This document shows, one piece after another, positions 1 to 13,400 of a stretch of DNA of 64,000 nucleotides (position 1 is the first letter of the stretch; every line of letters starts with the position of its first letter). A program made the translations under genes and the position numbers. The notes beneath the pieces are model-generated. The model saw only the letters and a program-made list of their open reading frames with translations, was not told the DNA's origin and did no database searches. The DNA is taken from assembly GCA_027922465.2 (NCBI GenBank), contig BQMF02000003.1, positions 1,674,001 through 1,738,000 of the forward strand, in the 5' to 3' direction. This DNA comes from Turritopsis dohrnii (lineage: Eukaryota > Cnidaria > Hydrozoa > Anthoathecata > Oceaniidae).

Positions 1-1133
1 TAAATTACAAGGGCTTCAGACAATAACGTTCAAATCCTCGACAAAAACTTCACAACAAAACAATCATATTAGAATTGTAAATATTTTGTCTGCAAACAAA
101 TCTGATGTAAAAACACCGCACCTAACAATACCTCGAACGGATCAACAGAATTAAGTAAACATAATCGTCATCAGATAGTCGTTAAGGTTCGACATTTTTG
201 TTTTGCAACAAGATGATGAGAACTAATAAAATAGAAAAATTACGATAAAATAATGGAATATAAAACGTTGTCATGTGAAACTTGCTTAAAATGGTTTTGC
301 CAACATTACGATTTTCTAGACGAATTAGGATCAAATGGAAACGCCTCCCAATTACAAGCAAATCATAAATAAACGTTTATGTTCGATGATCAAGTTTCCC
401 AGCTATCAAATGCAAAGTTTATCAAAGGCAGATCTTATAGCAAGATCTTAAAGCAACACACTTTATTCGACTGCCAAAAAATTTGCCGCTGCGCAGATTT
501 TGTCCTTAAGTCATGAGACATTTACAACAAATTAATATAGTCTTAAAATCGTCTAAAAGAACTTAAGCCTTACTCTCACTAACCCATGCACATTTCGCAA
601 GATTTACACCGCGGAAGTCTGATGGTAACGAGTTAACAGACGAACTATGTGAAAGTGAAGAGAAGAGAAGAGAAAACGTCGAACAATCCTTTGTTAGTCT
701 TGAAATAATATAGGTTTTTAAGAGTCAATATTTCGTTTACCACAATAAAAGATGCACCGAAAACAAATAAACATTCACAAAAAACTTATTTCTTCCAAAT
801 AAACGCAAACTGAAGTACCTGACGTAAAGACATAAGAGCAAAAGCATCGTTTAATTGATTAAGATGTTTTCTTTACTCAAGCACGCTATTCTCTCAAGAA
901 AGGTAAGCAGAGTAAAATCTCATCAAATAAATGAACACGGATTTTTAGCCGCACACGACCTGGTGTGTATCTCAAATGCCGGCAACGACCCATTTGCTTT
1001 CAATATAATTATACTCCTCATGATAAATCCTTAAAAACCGTTGACAATTTCTCTTTTGCTCAAGATTTCTTGTCAAAACTTTTACTTTTATTTTGTAAAA
1101 CATCCTTTCGTAGTTAATACCTTGCCAGCTCAT

Positions 1134-1232
1134 AACGCCCTTAACTCTTGAAATCTATGATCATTTAACGCCCTTAACTCTTGAAATCTATGATCATTTA
1201 ACGCCCTTAACTCTTGAAATCTATGATCATTT
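1134..1232. repeat. 33-bp tandem repeat, three copies
   Basis: Three near-perfect consecutive copies of a 33-bp unit beginning AACGCCCTTAACTCTTGAAA, in the intron downstream of the last visible spectraplakin exon. It is followed by an inverted piece of the unit start (AAGGGCG). The rest of 1-1436 holds no exon that I can support. Confidence 0.95.
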
Positions 1233-1436
1233 AAGGGCGATGAAAAAAACCTTACTACTTTCACCATTTTTAATACAATTTTTCAAAATTAAAGGCGCAG
1301 AAGCACTTACAAGGATTGTAACCTAGGTGACACTTCAAAGAATAAATCACTTGCAGAAATACTTTGTAAGTTAGAAGATATCTGTAACTGGTATTCACAA
1401 TCCTCATAAGTACATAATTAAACTATACCAGCTTAC

Positions 1437-4400
1437 CATGAAAGGCTGCACGCTTCTTTCATAATTATTCAACATTTCATGGATGGTGATAAGCCTTGTG
1501 TTGCGCCCTTCACACTCCCACTGCAGTTTCGCCCAGCGTAATTCAAGTGATGTTAGTTTCTCTTGAATTCGCGCCCTAGCGTCTGGAGACATAGTGGAGA
1601 GGTTGCTACGAGCAGCTTGTAAAAGGGCTTGGTTTGATATTAAGGTTCCATCCACACTTTCCTCGTGCTTGTGAACGTCTGTGACAACATTCTAAATAAA
1701 CAAGCGAAGCTCCCTATTAAACAAGCCGGGAGAAAGGAGTTCTAGCAAAAACTATGAAAAAGTCCCCAAATCTGTCTGACATATATGAATGCTACTGAAA
1801 TTCAGGCTTCAGTTTCCTAGCCTGGGATCAATCTTAAAAAAAACACTTGCATAAACTTGCAACACAAGCATAATGAAATATGCAGTGTATTTTGGACACT
1901 CTGCACACCATGTGGAAATTTAAGTACGAAAAAGAAAATGTTTGCGAAAACGAAACGAATACAACGGGCTTTTTAGAATCGAATAATGACAAGTATGTTA
2001 CACGATGTTACACGATGTCTGTACGTGAAGAATTAATTATTAGAATTAATTAATGGCATTGTTTATAAGATGATAATATGATTTCGCAAAACAAATCGGT
2101 TCGAGCAAAACTCTGCATGTATCGATGCACTGCTTCCTGTCAACAGACAGCATAGAACCTTTCCAAATCCAAACACTATTCGAACAGTATCTACATTGAC
2201 ATGTTGTGTACCAACTGAAAAATCAGGGAGAATACTTGCTCAAAATTTTAGATTTTAAAGGTCAAGGGAGACCAACACAATTTCAAGACCAAAATGATCT
2301 ACCTTAAACGCAGCTATATAACTACGGTTTTTCCTTTTTGTAGGACTCAAATCACCCATAGAGCCGGTGGGGGATAACGATCTAGTGTATTTATGTCCAT
2401 CCATTATTCCCAAGTCGGGCGTGGATTCATAACGAAAGTGACGTCTGCGATCAACAGAATAGTGTTCAGAGCTTTCCACGGGTGTTCTGTCTAACGCCGC
2501 AAAGTAGTCGGCGGCGTTTGCGCTAGGTGTTCGACGTGGCCTGGTACGTCGAATCGCCCGGCGATCTAAACTCTCATATTCTTCCCTGTATCGATCATAA
2601 TTTTCACTGTTGGAGCTGGATGATCGAGACCTAAACACTTTTTGTTGTCCAGGAACTTGCAAGTTATTGTTTGGTGAAAAACTGCTCGATTGCGCCCTTG
2701 ACGATTGGGTGGTATACTGGGCGTCATGAGGAGACTTCTGTTGTTTAGTCTTTTTGGAAGACTTTTCAACGTCATGAAAACTCGAACCTCGATCAAGACG
2801 TCCACCAGTTAAATACGTGAATTCGTCGGTACTGTCGGAGTGACGTCTGTTTTGCCGTCGCTTAAACATTTTCCCTGAATCAGTCTATCCTATTAATAGT
2901 AACCCAATTAAAAACACATTTGCGAGTTTGCGAAATTTGATAACTATTACGGCGAAATTTGATAACTATTATGTGGTCGTAAAACGATGGATTAATTCGC
3001 TCAGGTGATCCTTCTTTCGAGTTTGGAAGTTCGTTGCGGTCAATATTCCAATTTCATCAAATATATCGTTAATGCGTTTAATAAAATTAACAAACGTCAA
3101 TACTGAACCGAAAATCAAACAGCGTCTGCCTTCAGGAACTAACGTAATATGACGTAACCTAACGTCTTTGCGAGTCAACAGAAGCGATCAATCCGTAACA
3201 ACGTTTAAATCTTTATTTACTTGCAATTCTCAACTATTCCTCCATCAATAAAAAAAATCCAAGATTTCTCTTTATTTTTTTTTTATTATTTTTTTTTTTG
3301 TTGAAATGTTATGAAGCTATGCAGAACAACAACAACAAAAAAGAAAATTAGTAATGGGGCTGTAATTACAACAGATATGTTTTGAGGGGATTTATATGTT
3401 ATTAAATCGTTTTTCTATTATCATCGCGCAATTGTTCATTTTACATGCTTAACTGCTTTGCATTGTCTATCGAAATCATGTAAGTTTGATTAAATACAAC
3501 GATTGTGTCCGCTTTCGTGAGGATACTGTGAAGTATATATATAAACATACTACTGGTTTATGAAGCAAATAAGCTTGCTATGATAGCTATGATGACAATG
3601 ATACGAAATGCAAGAGAAAGTATTAAGCTCAGAATGAATGATCTATTTTTTCATCTACTGCGATGGTCTCTGTTTAGTTCATTCCCTTACAAAAGCATAC
3701 AGAGACTATTTTTTTAAAGCTAGGCTGGATACCTTTTATATCGAATTAAAAAGGTTAAAGCTTAGAGCTTATTGTCATGTGAATTGTTCTAAAATCACCA
3801 GCTCTGAAAAAAAAAACAGTTTTTGCTAAAAAAGATCGAAAGGGGAAATCAATTGTAATCCATACAATTTTGATCATGCATGATAATCATAAGATTGGCG
3901 GAATTGTATGACAAGAGAAAAACAGCTCAGCTAATGCTGCGTCATTATTCCATGAGAGAGTGTGCTAAATATCTGCTACGTATCAAACGAAGTAAGAGGC
4001 TTATCTCAATCAAATTTACTGAGGAATGCGGAATATCCGTAAATGCACAATCTGAACTTGCTTCATTTCTCAAACCACCAACAAGTAATTCAAAAACTTA
4101 AGTCTCGGAACTTTTCACTTAACATGTTGTTTGGTCGAATAGAGTTGTGTTACATGCGCACGAGAAATCATTTTTTTAAAAACAACATTAAAACCATGCT
4201 TTCCTTCAGTATAATCATTTATTTTCCATCATAGGTTCATCAACTCTTGTTCCAATGTTTTCATGTAAAAATCACATGTAAATAATATTCTTTAGAAGAG
4301 GACTCCTTTTATTTGATTAAGATAACAGTGGAAGAACAAAAATGTAACATTTGCTTTCACCTGCCGAACAAAAAAAGTTCAAACTACAATAATGAAAAAA

Positions 4401-7400
4401 AAGAAAAGACTTATTAACGTAAAAGCAACGCAGAAACGAAAATACTCGTGACGTCAGATCGGGAGCCGATGACAGAAATACTCGTAATACTGTATACGAG
4501 AAGCTCGAGGGAATATCGAAAGTCGTCAAATATTAGTTTTGGTTTAAGTGAAGATAGTGTGAAAAACTAGAATGCTTTTTTTTCGGAACCTTTTGTGAAA
4601 CTGTTTTCTCAAAGGTTTCCATGCAACCCTGATATAAAGTATCGAATGTATGACAAAAAAAGAGACGAATCGTTTGGCATGTCTTCATACGGGTTTTTTT
4701 ATGCTTGTCGCGCCTTCCAATCACAGAATTCTGGCTTCAGTGTTTCTGATCCTATTGGAAGATGTTTTCTCTACCGTGTAACCAACTTACCTCAAAAACC
4801 GATCAAGGAAATCGGATTGTCCAGAATCCAGGGAGGGGAATGACCTCGGGATTGTACATATTAAAATTGGATAAGACCGAAAAAAGCAGACATTATACAA
4901 AAATAATCACATAGAACATAATGAAAATTCGGACTCCGTTACAATGTAACTGCTGCGAGGACCTCAAAAGGATTAAAGATCAATTCTGTGAAAATATAAA
5001 GGTGGAGTTAAAAACATGTTTTTAAATTATTTTCATACGAGTTTTCGTATTAACTTGAGAAAGGTCACAAAGGCATCAATATCCGCTATCGATTATTGAT
5101 TTCATAAAAAAAAACTATATCTCTATTTAAATAAGATGAAACAAGAACTATAAAGGCGTGACGTGTGACACATCATACATGCACGGACAGACTAGATGAA
5201 GAAAATTATCGGATTACTGATTGTCATAGAGATGTCGTTACGTAGTTGCAGTAGACAACAGATGCATAGATTAAACCTTGACACACCTGTTTCATGCTTG
5301 AAATAACTTACGAGCCGTGGTCACACAACAATTTTCAAAGGTCAAACATACTTAAAAAAAACCCATAGAAATGCAAATGATCCAGCTTCACTTACATAAC
5401 GTATTAGGATAATGGGCAACACTTCAAGATCTATTTTTAGTGGTTCGTTATTGTTGTTTTTTTTATTGTTGTTTTTGTTTATTTGTTTGTTCACGGTATG
5501 GTAACCCATTTGCTTTCACCTAACCTTCTTCACCACAGTACTTAAGTATACACTCACATGCGAACAATATCTTTAAAAAAAACCTGCACTTTTGCGAAAC
5601 CGGCCATTTGTAATCTCATGTGATGAAGTCACTCTCCCTCGTTGCTTTCACATGACGACGTCACTCTCCCTCGTTGTTTTCATGTAAAGCGGCGTTATGA
5701 CATTTCGGATATTTTGAATTCACGTCAATTTCGAAATAATACACCGAAATAAGAAACCTTTATTTTTGTTATTGTTAGGTTTATGTCAAGACAATCGTTT
5801 TTGTTGAAAAAATATCCCCAAGAGAATAATATACTTAACGGATCAACCAAATTTGTTGAGCGTGTTGAAATATTTTGATAACGTAGAAAATGTCTTACAA
5901 CGTTTTTTAACTGCCTTATAAAATCACGTAAATTCTTAAAGCATTGATTGTCAGCTCAGAATAGGACACTGATGGATTTGGAGACTGAAATGCAGATATA
6001 ATTGACTCAGTTGATAACAGTAATTATCTTAACGCAACGACAAGATTTCGTAATCAACTTTTAATCAATCGGTCGCCTTTAACCACAAAGGCAAGGAAAT
6101 GGTTTCAATCTCCTAATTAAAATCACGTATCAACATGAAACAGACCGTTTTAATCGGGGGATTTGGATCTAAACAAACACGAGTTGTAAGACGAAATACC
6201 TGTAGGTGTTCAGCAAACTGTTTCAGCTGGAGGACATCATCATATGCAACAGGAGGTTGCGCTAACTTCAATTCACTTTCCCCTATCCATTCCAATAAAT
6301 CATCCAAGCTTTTTTCAGCTGGCAAAACATCTTTATCTGGACAAGAATAATAATACTGGTTAGCGATTAAGATTAGATTGCAAAAAGCTCAATATGATAG
6401 AAGAATGCTCAATATGATACAAGAACGCGGAATTTATGATTGCTAGTTAGGAAACTGAAGTTCCATAATTACAAAGCCTTGATATGATCAAGCATTTTTA
6501 GGGGTTTTTTTAGATATTTTTGGAAGATGTGTGGAGTTTCCTTTACTTTACTTTCCTTACTATTTCAAACCGCCTCACAAGAAAAAAAAACTATTCACGG
6601 TAACATGTGATTTCAATAATTTCTGCATTCTTTAAAATTCCCATAAATTTTAATCCAGTACTACACCGCTATTCATTTTAGGCTACCTCCAACTTCCTGC
6701 GCGAGTTAAAGTAGTTCCGAAACAATGATCTTCTGGGTTTTTTCCGCAAAATTTTTGTTTTTAATATCACTTCAGTTTTCAGCATTACAGATGAGCCAAT
6801 CCTTCCAAAGCCAAAACATGATAAATTTTCGGCAGGATTGCCATTAAAACATCTACTATACTTTACCTATTCCATCAGTTTCAGGATCGTAACAGTTTAA
6901 TGCTGATTCAATCATATTGAGCCTTTTAGGAATCCCTTTGTGAACTGTTTCATAAAGTTCAGTCAATTTTAGCACTTCTAAACCAAGCCAGCGTCTAGCT
7001 TCGTGACTTAACCTGTACCGATTCTTTAAATCTTCATGACGCTGCACATAATATCTGTAAGTATCTAAATCTTTTTCGTATGTCTATGAGAAAGAAGAAC
7101 ATTTTAAATGATCCTGTTCAAGATATACGTTATGCGTTAGTACACTTTCAGTAATTCGAACATCGAAGGAACTATAAAAAAAATTGTTCGATTTATGAAG
7201 AGTTCGAACTAGGGAGATTCAATCACAAAGAAATCAATTATGAGGGGATCTTGAAATTTGATCAAAGAGTTCGAATTATAGAGGTTCAAATAACAGAGAC
7301 TTGACTGTAAACACAAACCTTGGAGTGTAGAATAAACTCTTCTGATTTATAAAAAATCTCTTGCATGGGTTTTCGATGTGCTTGAAGATCTTTATAAACT

Positions 7401-10400
7401 TTCTAAAAATACAAAACACTCTGACCGTAAATTTTCTTGCCTATTCTTCTCTGTTCTCTTCTGTTTTCATTTTTTCAACTACCAGTACAGGACTTCTCTC
7501 TTCCTCTCAAAATTTCATCAAACAATCCTTTTAGTCCGAAAATGCAATCAAATGCCAAGATAATAATTGCAATAGTAGTCCCAGTGGGCAAAATTGCCAA
7601 AAAACCACTGTGATGAAGAGCATTTTTATTAAAAACGTGTTAATATTTCTATAGAAAGGCACTCCTTGGCAGTGATTTTCCAAAAGGTTTACCCATTGGC
7701 AAAAGCATACATAACAGCCAAACCAAAAGATTTATACTTACATGATGTCTCAACAGAAGTGCTTCTAAACTATCTTTCTCTACTGGTAACTTTGGTTCGC
7801 TTTGAAGTTCAGAATGGACACCTTGAAACCATGCAGATTCTTTCTCTAATGCTTCTCGAAGCTCTGAAACTTTGTTACAAGCTGATTTCATAGTTGGTAC
7901 ACGTCCTTGCAGCTGAACACCAACTTGTTCCCAACGCTCCAGAACATGTTTAGTTTCAGTTAAATCCACATCTGGTAATTTTATGACAGCCGTTTTCAGC
8001 TTTTCGGCCATCTTTCTGGAGATATTATACTCTTTTTGCAATACGAGGAGATCTTGATATTCCCCTTTGACATCCTCAGGATCAGTTGTAACGCCATGTT
8101 GAAAAATTAGTGACTTTTCTACATTGGTCAACCACTCACTTAGCTGATCTGCCATGAGTAAAACATTGTGTGCATGAGCAAGCCTAAATGTAAGCATTTT
8201 ATCAAAAACTTATGATAACATCAGTAACCATTTTGACGATATCACATGAAAACTTAAAAATCTGTACCTTTCACACCATGCATTCATCTTGTAAGTGGTA
8301 ACATTCCATTTCTCAATTAGCACAGTGAGTTTATACTTCAGCTCAATGCTTTCAATATGTCTTTCATCTGATACTAGTAATTCATACTGAGGTTTCAGTA
8401 CTTTTTCAAGAAGTTGCTTCGATTCCTAGGGGAAAGACAAACAGATATCGAATCAACGCCCAAGACTAACCAGGAAACACTCAAGGTGATGGTCTTACAT
8501 TTGACTCTTCAATCTCTGGTAAGATTGTACAAGCATCCACATTCAAGTTCGATTTAGTCTGGAGCATAACTTCAACTCCATTCAAATCATGAAGAAATTT
8601 GTCAACAGCTTCATCAATATTCTGAAAAGAAGTTAATTATATTTTCTTAACAAAAATCTCACATTACTGCATATGTTTTGAAAAATCCATTTGCACAAAC
8701 TGTTAGAACAAGATTTTTCTAAAAAAATATTCCAATCCCCTTAGTTTCCTTGTTGTATCACATTGTGTATCACTATCTTTAAGTTCCACACCTGTTCATC
8801 TATCATTTGGGAAGTGGGAGTATCGTGTACTACATCAGGAACTGTTTCTCCTTCTTCCATTCTTTGAAAATCTGGCATGGACTCCTCAACTGCTTGTTCC
8901 TCCATAGATATAACCTCCTCCTCTATTGGTTTTATTGAAGAACCCATCTCATCTTCCGGTAAAGGCTACAAATAGAAGAAAGTTATCGTCTTTATTGCAC
9001 ATTCCCTTCCTTCTGATTCTGACTTCACCTTGAATGCTTTATTTCATAACACAGACAGATTAAAATAGCTTCTACCACCACAACTTCAATTGCCCGTTAT
9101 GTTATTTCAGACCTTCTTCAGATGCAAAGTACTTACATACTTTTTAAATTCAAAATATGCTCAACCTATATAACTAAATTATGTGATAAAAAAACTTTTC
9201 ATTTTACAACTCAAAAATAATAGACTTTTGAACTTTGAGAGAAATCTTAAATATTCTAAATGAATTCAAAAGGATTTGCATTTAATAACCCAATTTTACT
9301 TTTCTCCATCAAACCTGCATTATACAAGTCACAACAAAGATCTCACAACAGCATGATTGCAGCAGGAATATTGTGCTATGTTATTTGTTTATGAGTATCA
9401 AGATCAAATAGTTGATTTCCTTGGATAAGTTATAATATAGAACAGAAAATTTCATCCAAATTGAGAACTTACATGCACCTCTTCAAGGAATTGTTCCGTT
9501 ATGCTATCTAAATCAATAGCTTCATCTTCAGGCAACACAGATGGATCAAGGGTTTCTTCAAAATCCTTTAACAATTTGTCAACATCTTTCTCAGCCATAG
9601 AAATCAGCTCAGGTACCTCCATCTAAAACAAGATATAACCTGAATCATACAGATGCTTTATTCAATTAAATCAAAAACATGTTTATTCGTTGCAGAAGAT
9701 TTTAGATGTATGCTATTATTATAAATGCATTCTATCATCTGCAACATAAGTTCAGTATACCTTTTCCACATTTGAGCTTTTTAATATCTTTAAACGAGTA
9801 AACACTTCTGAGGTATTCAATGCTTGCTTGACATGCCATTGTCGATTTTTCCAAAGAGTTAACAAATGCTTATACTGTATTTCAATTCTGAAAAAAAATA
9901 TGGATATTTTATTACTGAAGAAATACCTACTGCATCAGGTATGTCTTAGTGGGGTGTCACCAATACCTGGTAGCAAGTTCTGTGGCTTCAGCATCTGGGG
10001 CAGGAATAACAAAGCAAACGGAGGGTACTTCTAATTCTAACCCTGAAGGCGGAGATACCTAAACATTTAATTTATGTTATTATACATCTTGGTTAAGGCA
10101 TGAGGAAGTACAAAACAGCGAAATACGTGTGGTGTTTCGCTATGAAGGAATTATTACAAGACAAAATTTGGCTAAAATGTTACTTTTGCATGGTATACAA
10201 AATGACTAGTGAAAAGTAACATTTTAATACTGGCAAATATTATTGTTCACACATGAAGCATCTCATGAAAAGTTTGATCCCTTGTTGCCAAAGTAAACAT
10301 CATCAGAAGAAGTAAGGATAGCAGAAAATACCTTCCAACGATATGGATCTGCATTCTCAGTAAGATCTAACTGCTCGCCATGACACACCACATCCTATGA

Positions 10401-13400
10401 GATTATGAATATTCATAATACAACTTTGGAAGTTCTCCAAAATAGATGCTGATTACAGAATATACCAAAGCTTACTTGTTCTTGACTATAGTCGCAGATG
10501 GTTAAAATGGACTTTGGTTGTTTAATTCTTTGAGACCTTTGTTTCAAAGGTACAATAGATTCACTTAATCGTTTCAATGTAGTTGGTACATCTTTATGGC
10601 TCATAAGCTCTTGCCGAATTTCCTGAAAAGTATACGAATTGACATGCACTGACCAAAAGAACTAAATGCAGGAGAACAAGGCAGTTTCTCCACAAATTTC
10701 CTGAGCTAAAAAGTTATTGCAGACTGTAAGGTACTATATCTAGACAATTTGAGATAACCCCAGATAACAAAAAATATCAGATCAGTTAAATACATTGAAT
10801 AATGACAAAACATTTTAAATAAGATAGTAATGGGATAAGAATGTTCATTTTCAAGAAAAATTCTAGTTCACTTTCACTAAAGAATAATATCTTATTAGAT
10901 GATTTAAAAAGAAAAAAATTATCTTGCACATTGGGTTATCAACAAACATTTTAAGATCTGGCTGGCAATTTTGCAGATTGTTTTAAGTAGACAAACATAT
11001 AAATGCATTTAAAGTGTAAGTGTGATAAATAGTCTTCAAAGCTCAAGGAATGAATTATGTTTCACTTAAATTGCATCCAACTTTTCCTGTTTATATGCAA
11101 TTTGCTGCACACAAACATCTTTATTAGATGCCTCAACCGATTAATTGCAATTGTATTGCATAATTTCAAGGCAACATGACTATAATGATCAGTACTTTTT
11201 AATTATTATGACGCATTTTTCATTACACCTGTTAGCAATAACAATACAATCTGGAAGACAACAGTGCATGGGTCAAAGTTATAAAAACATGAAAGCTATG
11301 CACTAAACTCGTAAAATAATAACTACAAGTCTGATAAACAGATGAAAGAAAAATAATAATAATAATGCTTTTAATGATTTGTTTTAAATCAAACCTGTAT
11401 CTGTAAATCGTTCAAGATTGCATTCAAAACACAAGTGCTTGTCTTTTGGATTTTCAACAAATTTTTACAGTGCAACCATAAAGTTTTGTGTTGTGAAGCA
11501 CAAGTTTCCCTTTTGTTTCAATTTCGTTTGTCAACATGTTATTTTTTGTGTTTTTTTTTAAAAAAGGAATTTGACCTTGCATGAAACTTACTAGTCCATC
11601 AAGCTCTGAAAATAAACAAGACAGTATAAGGAGCTTTAGTTTTACCAGTGAATGTTGCAATTCAAAATCTGCACTATTCTGGCTGGTATGTTAAATTATT
11701 AAAACACAATTTCAATGTATTACCTGTCGAAATTCTAATAGATCTTGCATAACATTGGCAAATCTCCCCTGTGTTTCCTCCACTGACCATGATTTTAACC
11801 CTTTGAATATGAATCCAAACTTTTCATTGGATCCATCCTCAAGTTTTTCGCTAAATGCCAAATTCCATAGCGTCTTCTTCGAATAGACTATATGAATTTT
11901 TCGTTCAGATTTAGAGATTCTTAGCACAGGCTTTAGGTCATTTTGTGTTATAAACTCAGGGCAATTTCTTAGATTTTCGTGTTTATTCTTCCAGTAATTC
12001 TTGTACAAATATTCAAAAAATACTTTCTGCAAGTATTGCTCATTTTGTGTTTCCCGCTCATTTATTACAACGTTTTTGTTTACACTTCTGTTCTCGAGTT
12101 CCACGTGCTCGTTTTTCTTCTCTCCGTCTGATATGATCCAATTTATAAGCAAAACAATTACATATAAAATAATACTCTCCAGGAGCAGTAATAAAAGAGT
12201 TATAAGAAACACATCATCAAGTAAATCCATGCTGAACGAAGATGTTGAGATAAAAAACTTGATCACAGTCGAAGAAACTCTATTTTATTAATTTCATTCA
12301 TTATTTTCTTTAACTACAATGTCTTCTCGAGTCAGATTAATAGACTTCCCATCACAAATTCATTTCGTAGCAGAGAAAATCATTATTCCTCCAGTTAATG
12401 GTACCTGAAAAAGCTTGCTACATTTTCTTTTTTAACCATCAAAATTTGTACTATACTACTTTCAAAACACGCGCTGCTCTGTTTGTTAATGATTAATGTT
12501 GATTAATCAGGGGAATCACCTTTGAACAGACTGCAATAAATTCTATTCGTGTAAAAAGTAAACATCTTCTCAAAAAGAAACAAAAAAGCGATTACCGTTT
12601 TACCGACTTTTCCCAAAAAAATTAAACACAAAAAAATGTGCAATTTATTTATGTTTTTTTTTTGTTTAAGGATTATAGTGACGTAAAATGACGCAAGCTG
12701 GAGCGCGAAGAAAAATTCTAATCAACTAAATATATTGCTCGCTACTCTACTTCGATGGATGTTTTGGTTTTCGTGACCAGACTTAATTAAAGTTGTCATT
12801 TATTCTGTTATGAAACCTCTTGGAGAAGAAAAGAACCCCCTGGTGCTGATTAATTAAAAAATATGATTAAGAGATTAAGCGAGAATAGTGAAAGTTAATT
12901 GAATCAATTATCAATATGCAAAAACTTGATTTCATGCTGTGTGCTCAGGAGGATAGAGAAATCTTGCAAACTTCTCATATTCATTGTAAACTGAAAGATA
13001 ACATATTCCTAATAACAAACTCGTAATAAATCAGGCCACTTTTATGGAAACACATCCTTGTGCTAATTTCATGACGTGACCGTGAATTTATGAGAAATAA
13101 CGCCAATAAGAAGGAACGGCGTTTAATTGGGCGGCGTAGAAATAACACCCGATAAGGTAATAGGAATAAATTCGACCTTGTGTAAGGTGAGAGGCGGTGA
13201 GAGGTTTCCGTCAGACAATGAAGCAAATTTAAAAACTTACAAGAAGTATATGTATAAAGTTGGCAACAGTCGAAGCGTCTGTCATATCAGCTCCATCTAA
13301 CATTGGCTGTAACTGTGACACGTGTCCCACCAGCCATTTCTCGTATTCATAAGCATCTTTGTAAAACTGAAAAGCAGCAGGGATAGACTGATAAATAAGC

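Noticed and set aside
1134..1232. CRISPR-like array
   Set aside because: Direct head-to-tail repeats without spacers in animal DNA.
11570..11610. Possible 14-nt microexon between 11724 and 10622
   Set aside because: It would break phase; direct splicing 11724 to 10622 keeps frame and matches the family.
12001..12291. Plus-strand 96-codon ORF
   Set aside because: Lies opposite the transmembrane first exon and has no domain or neighbours.
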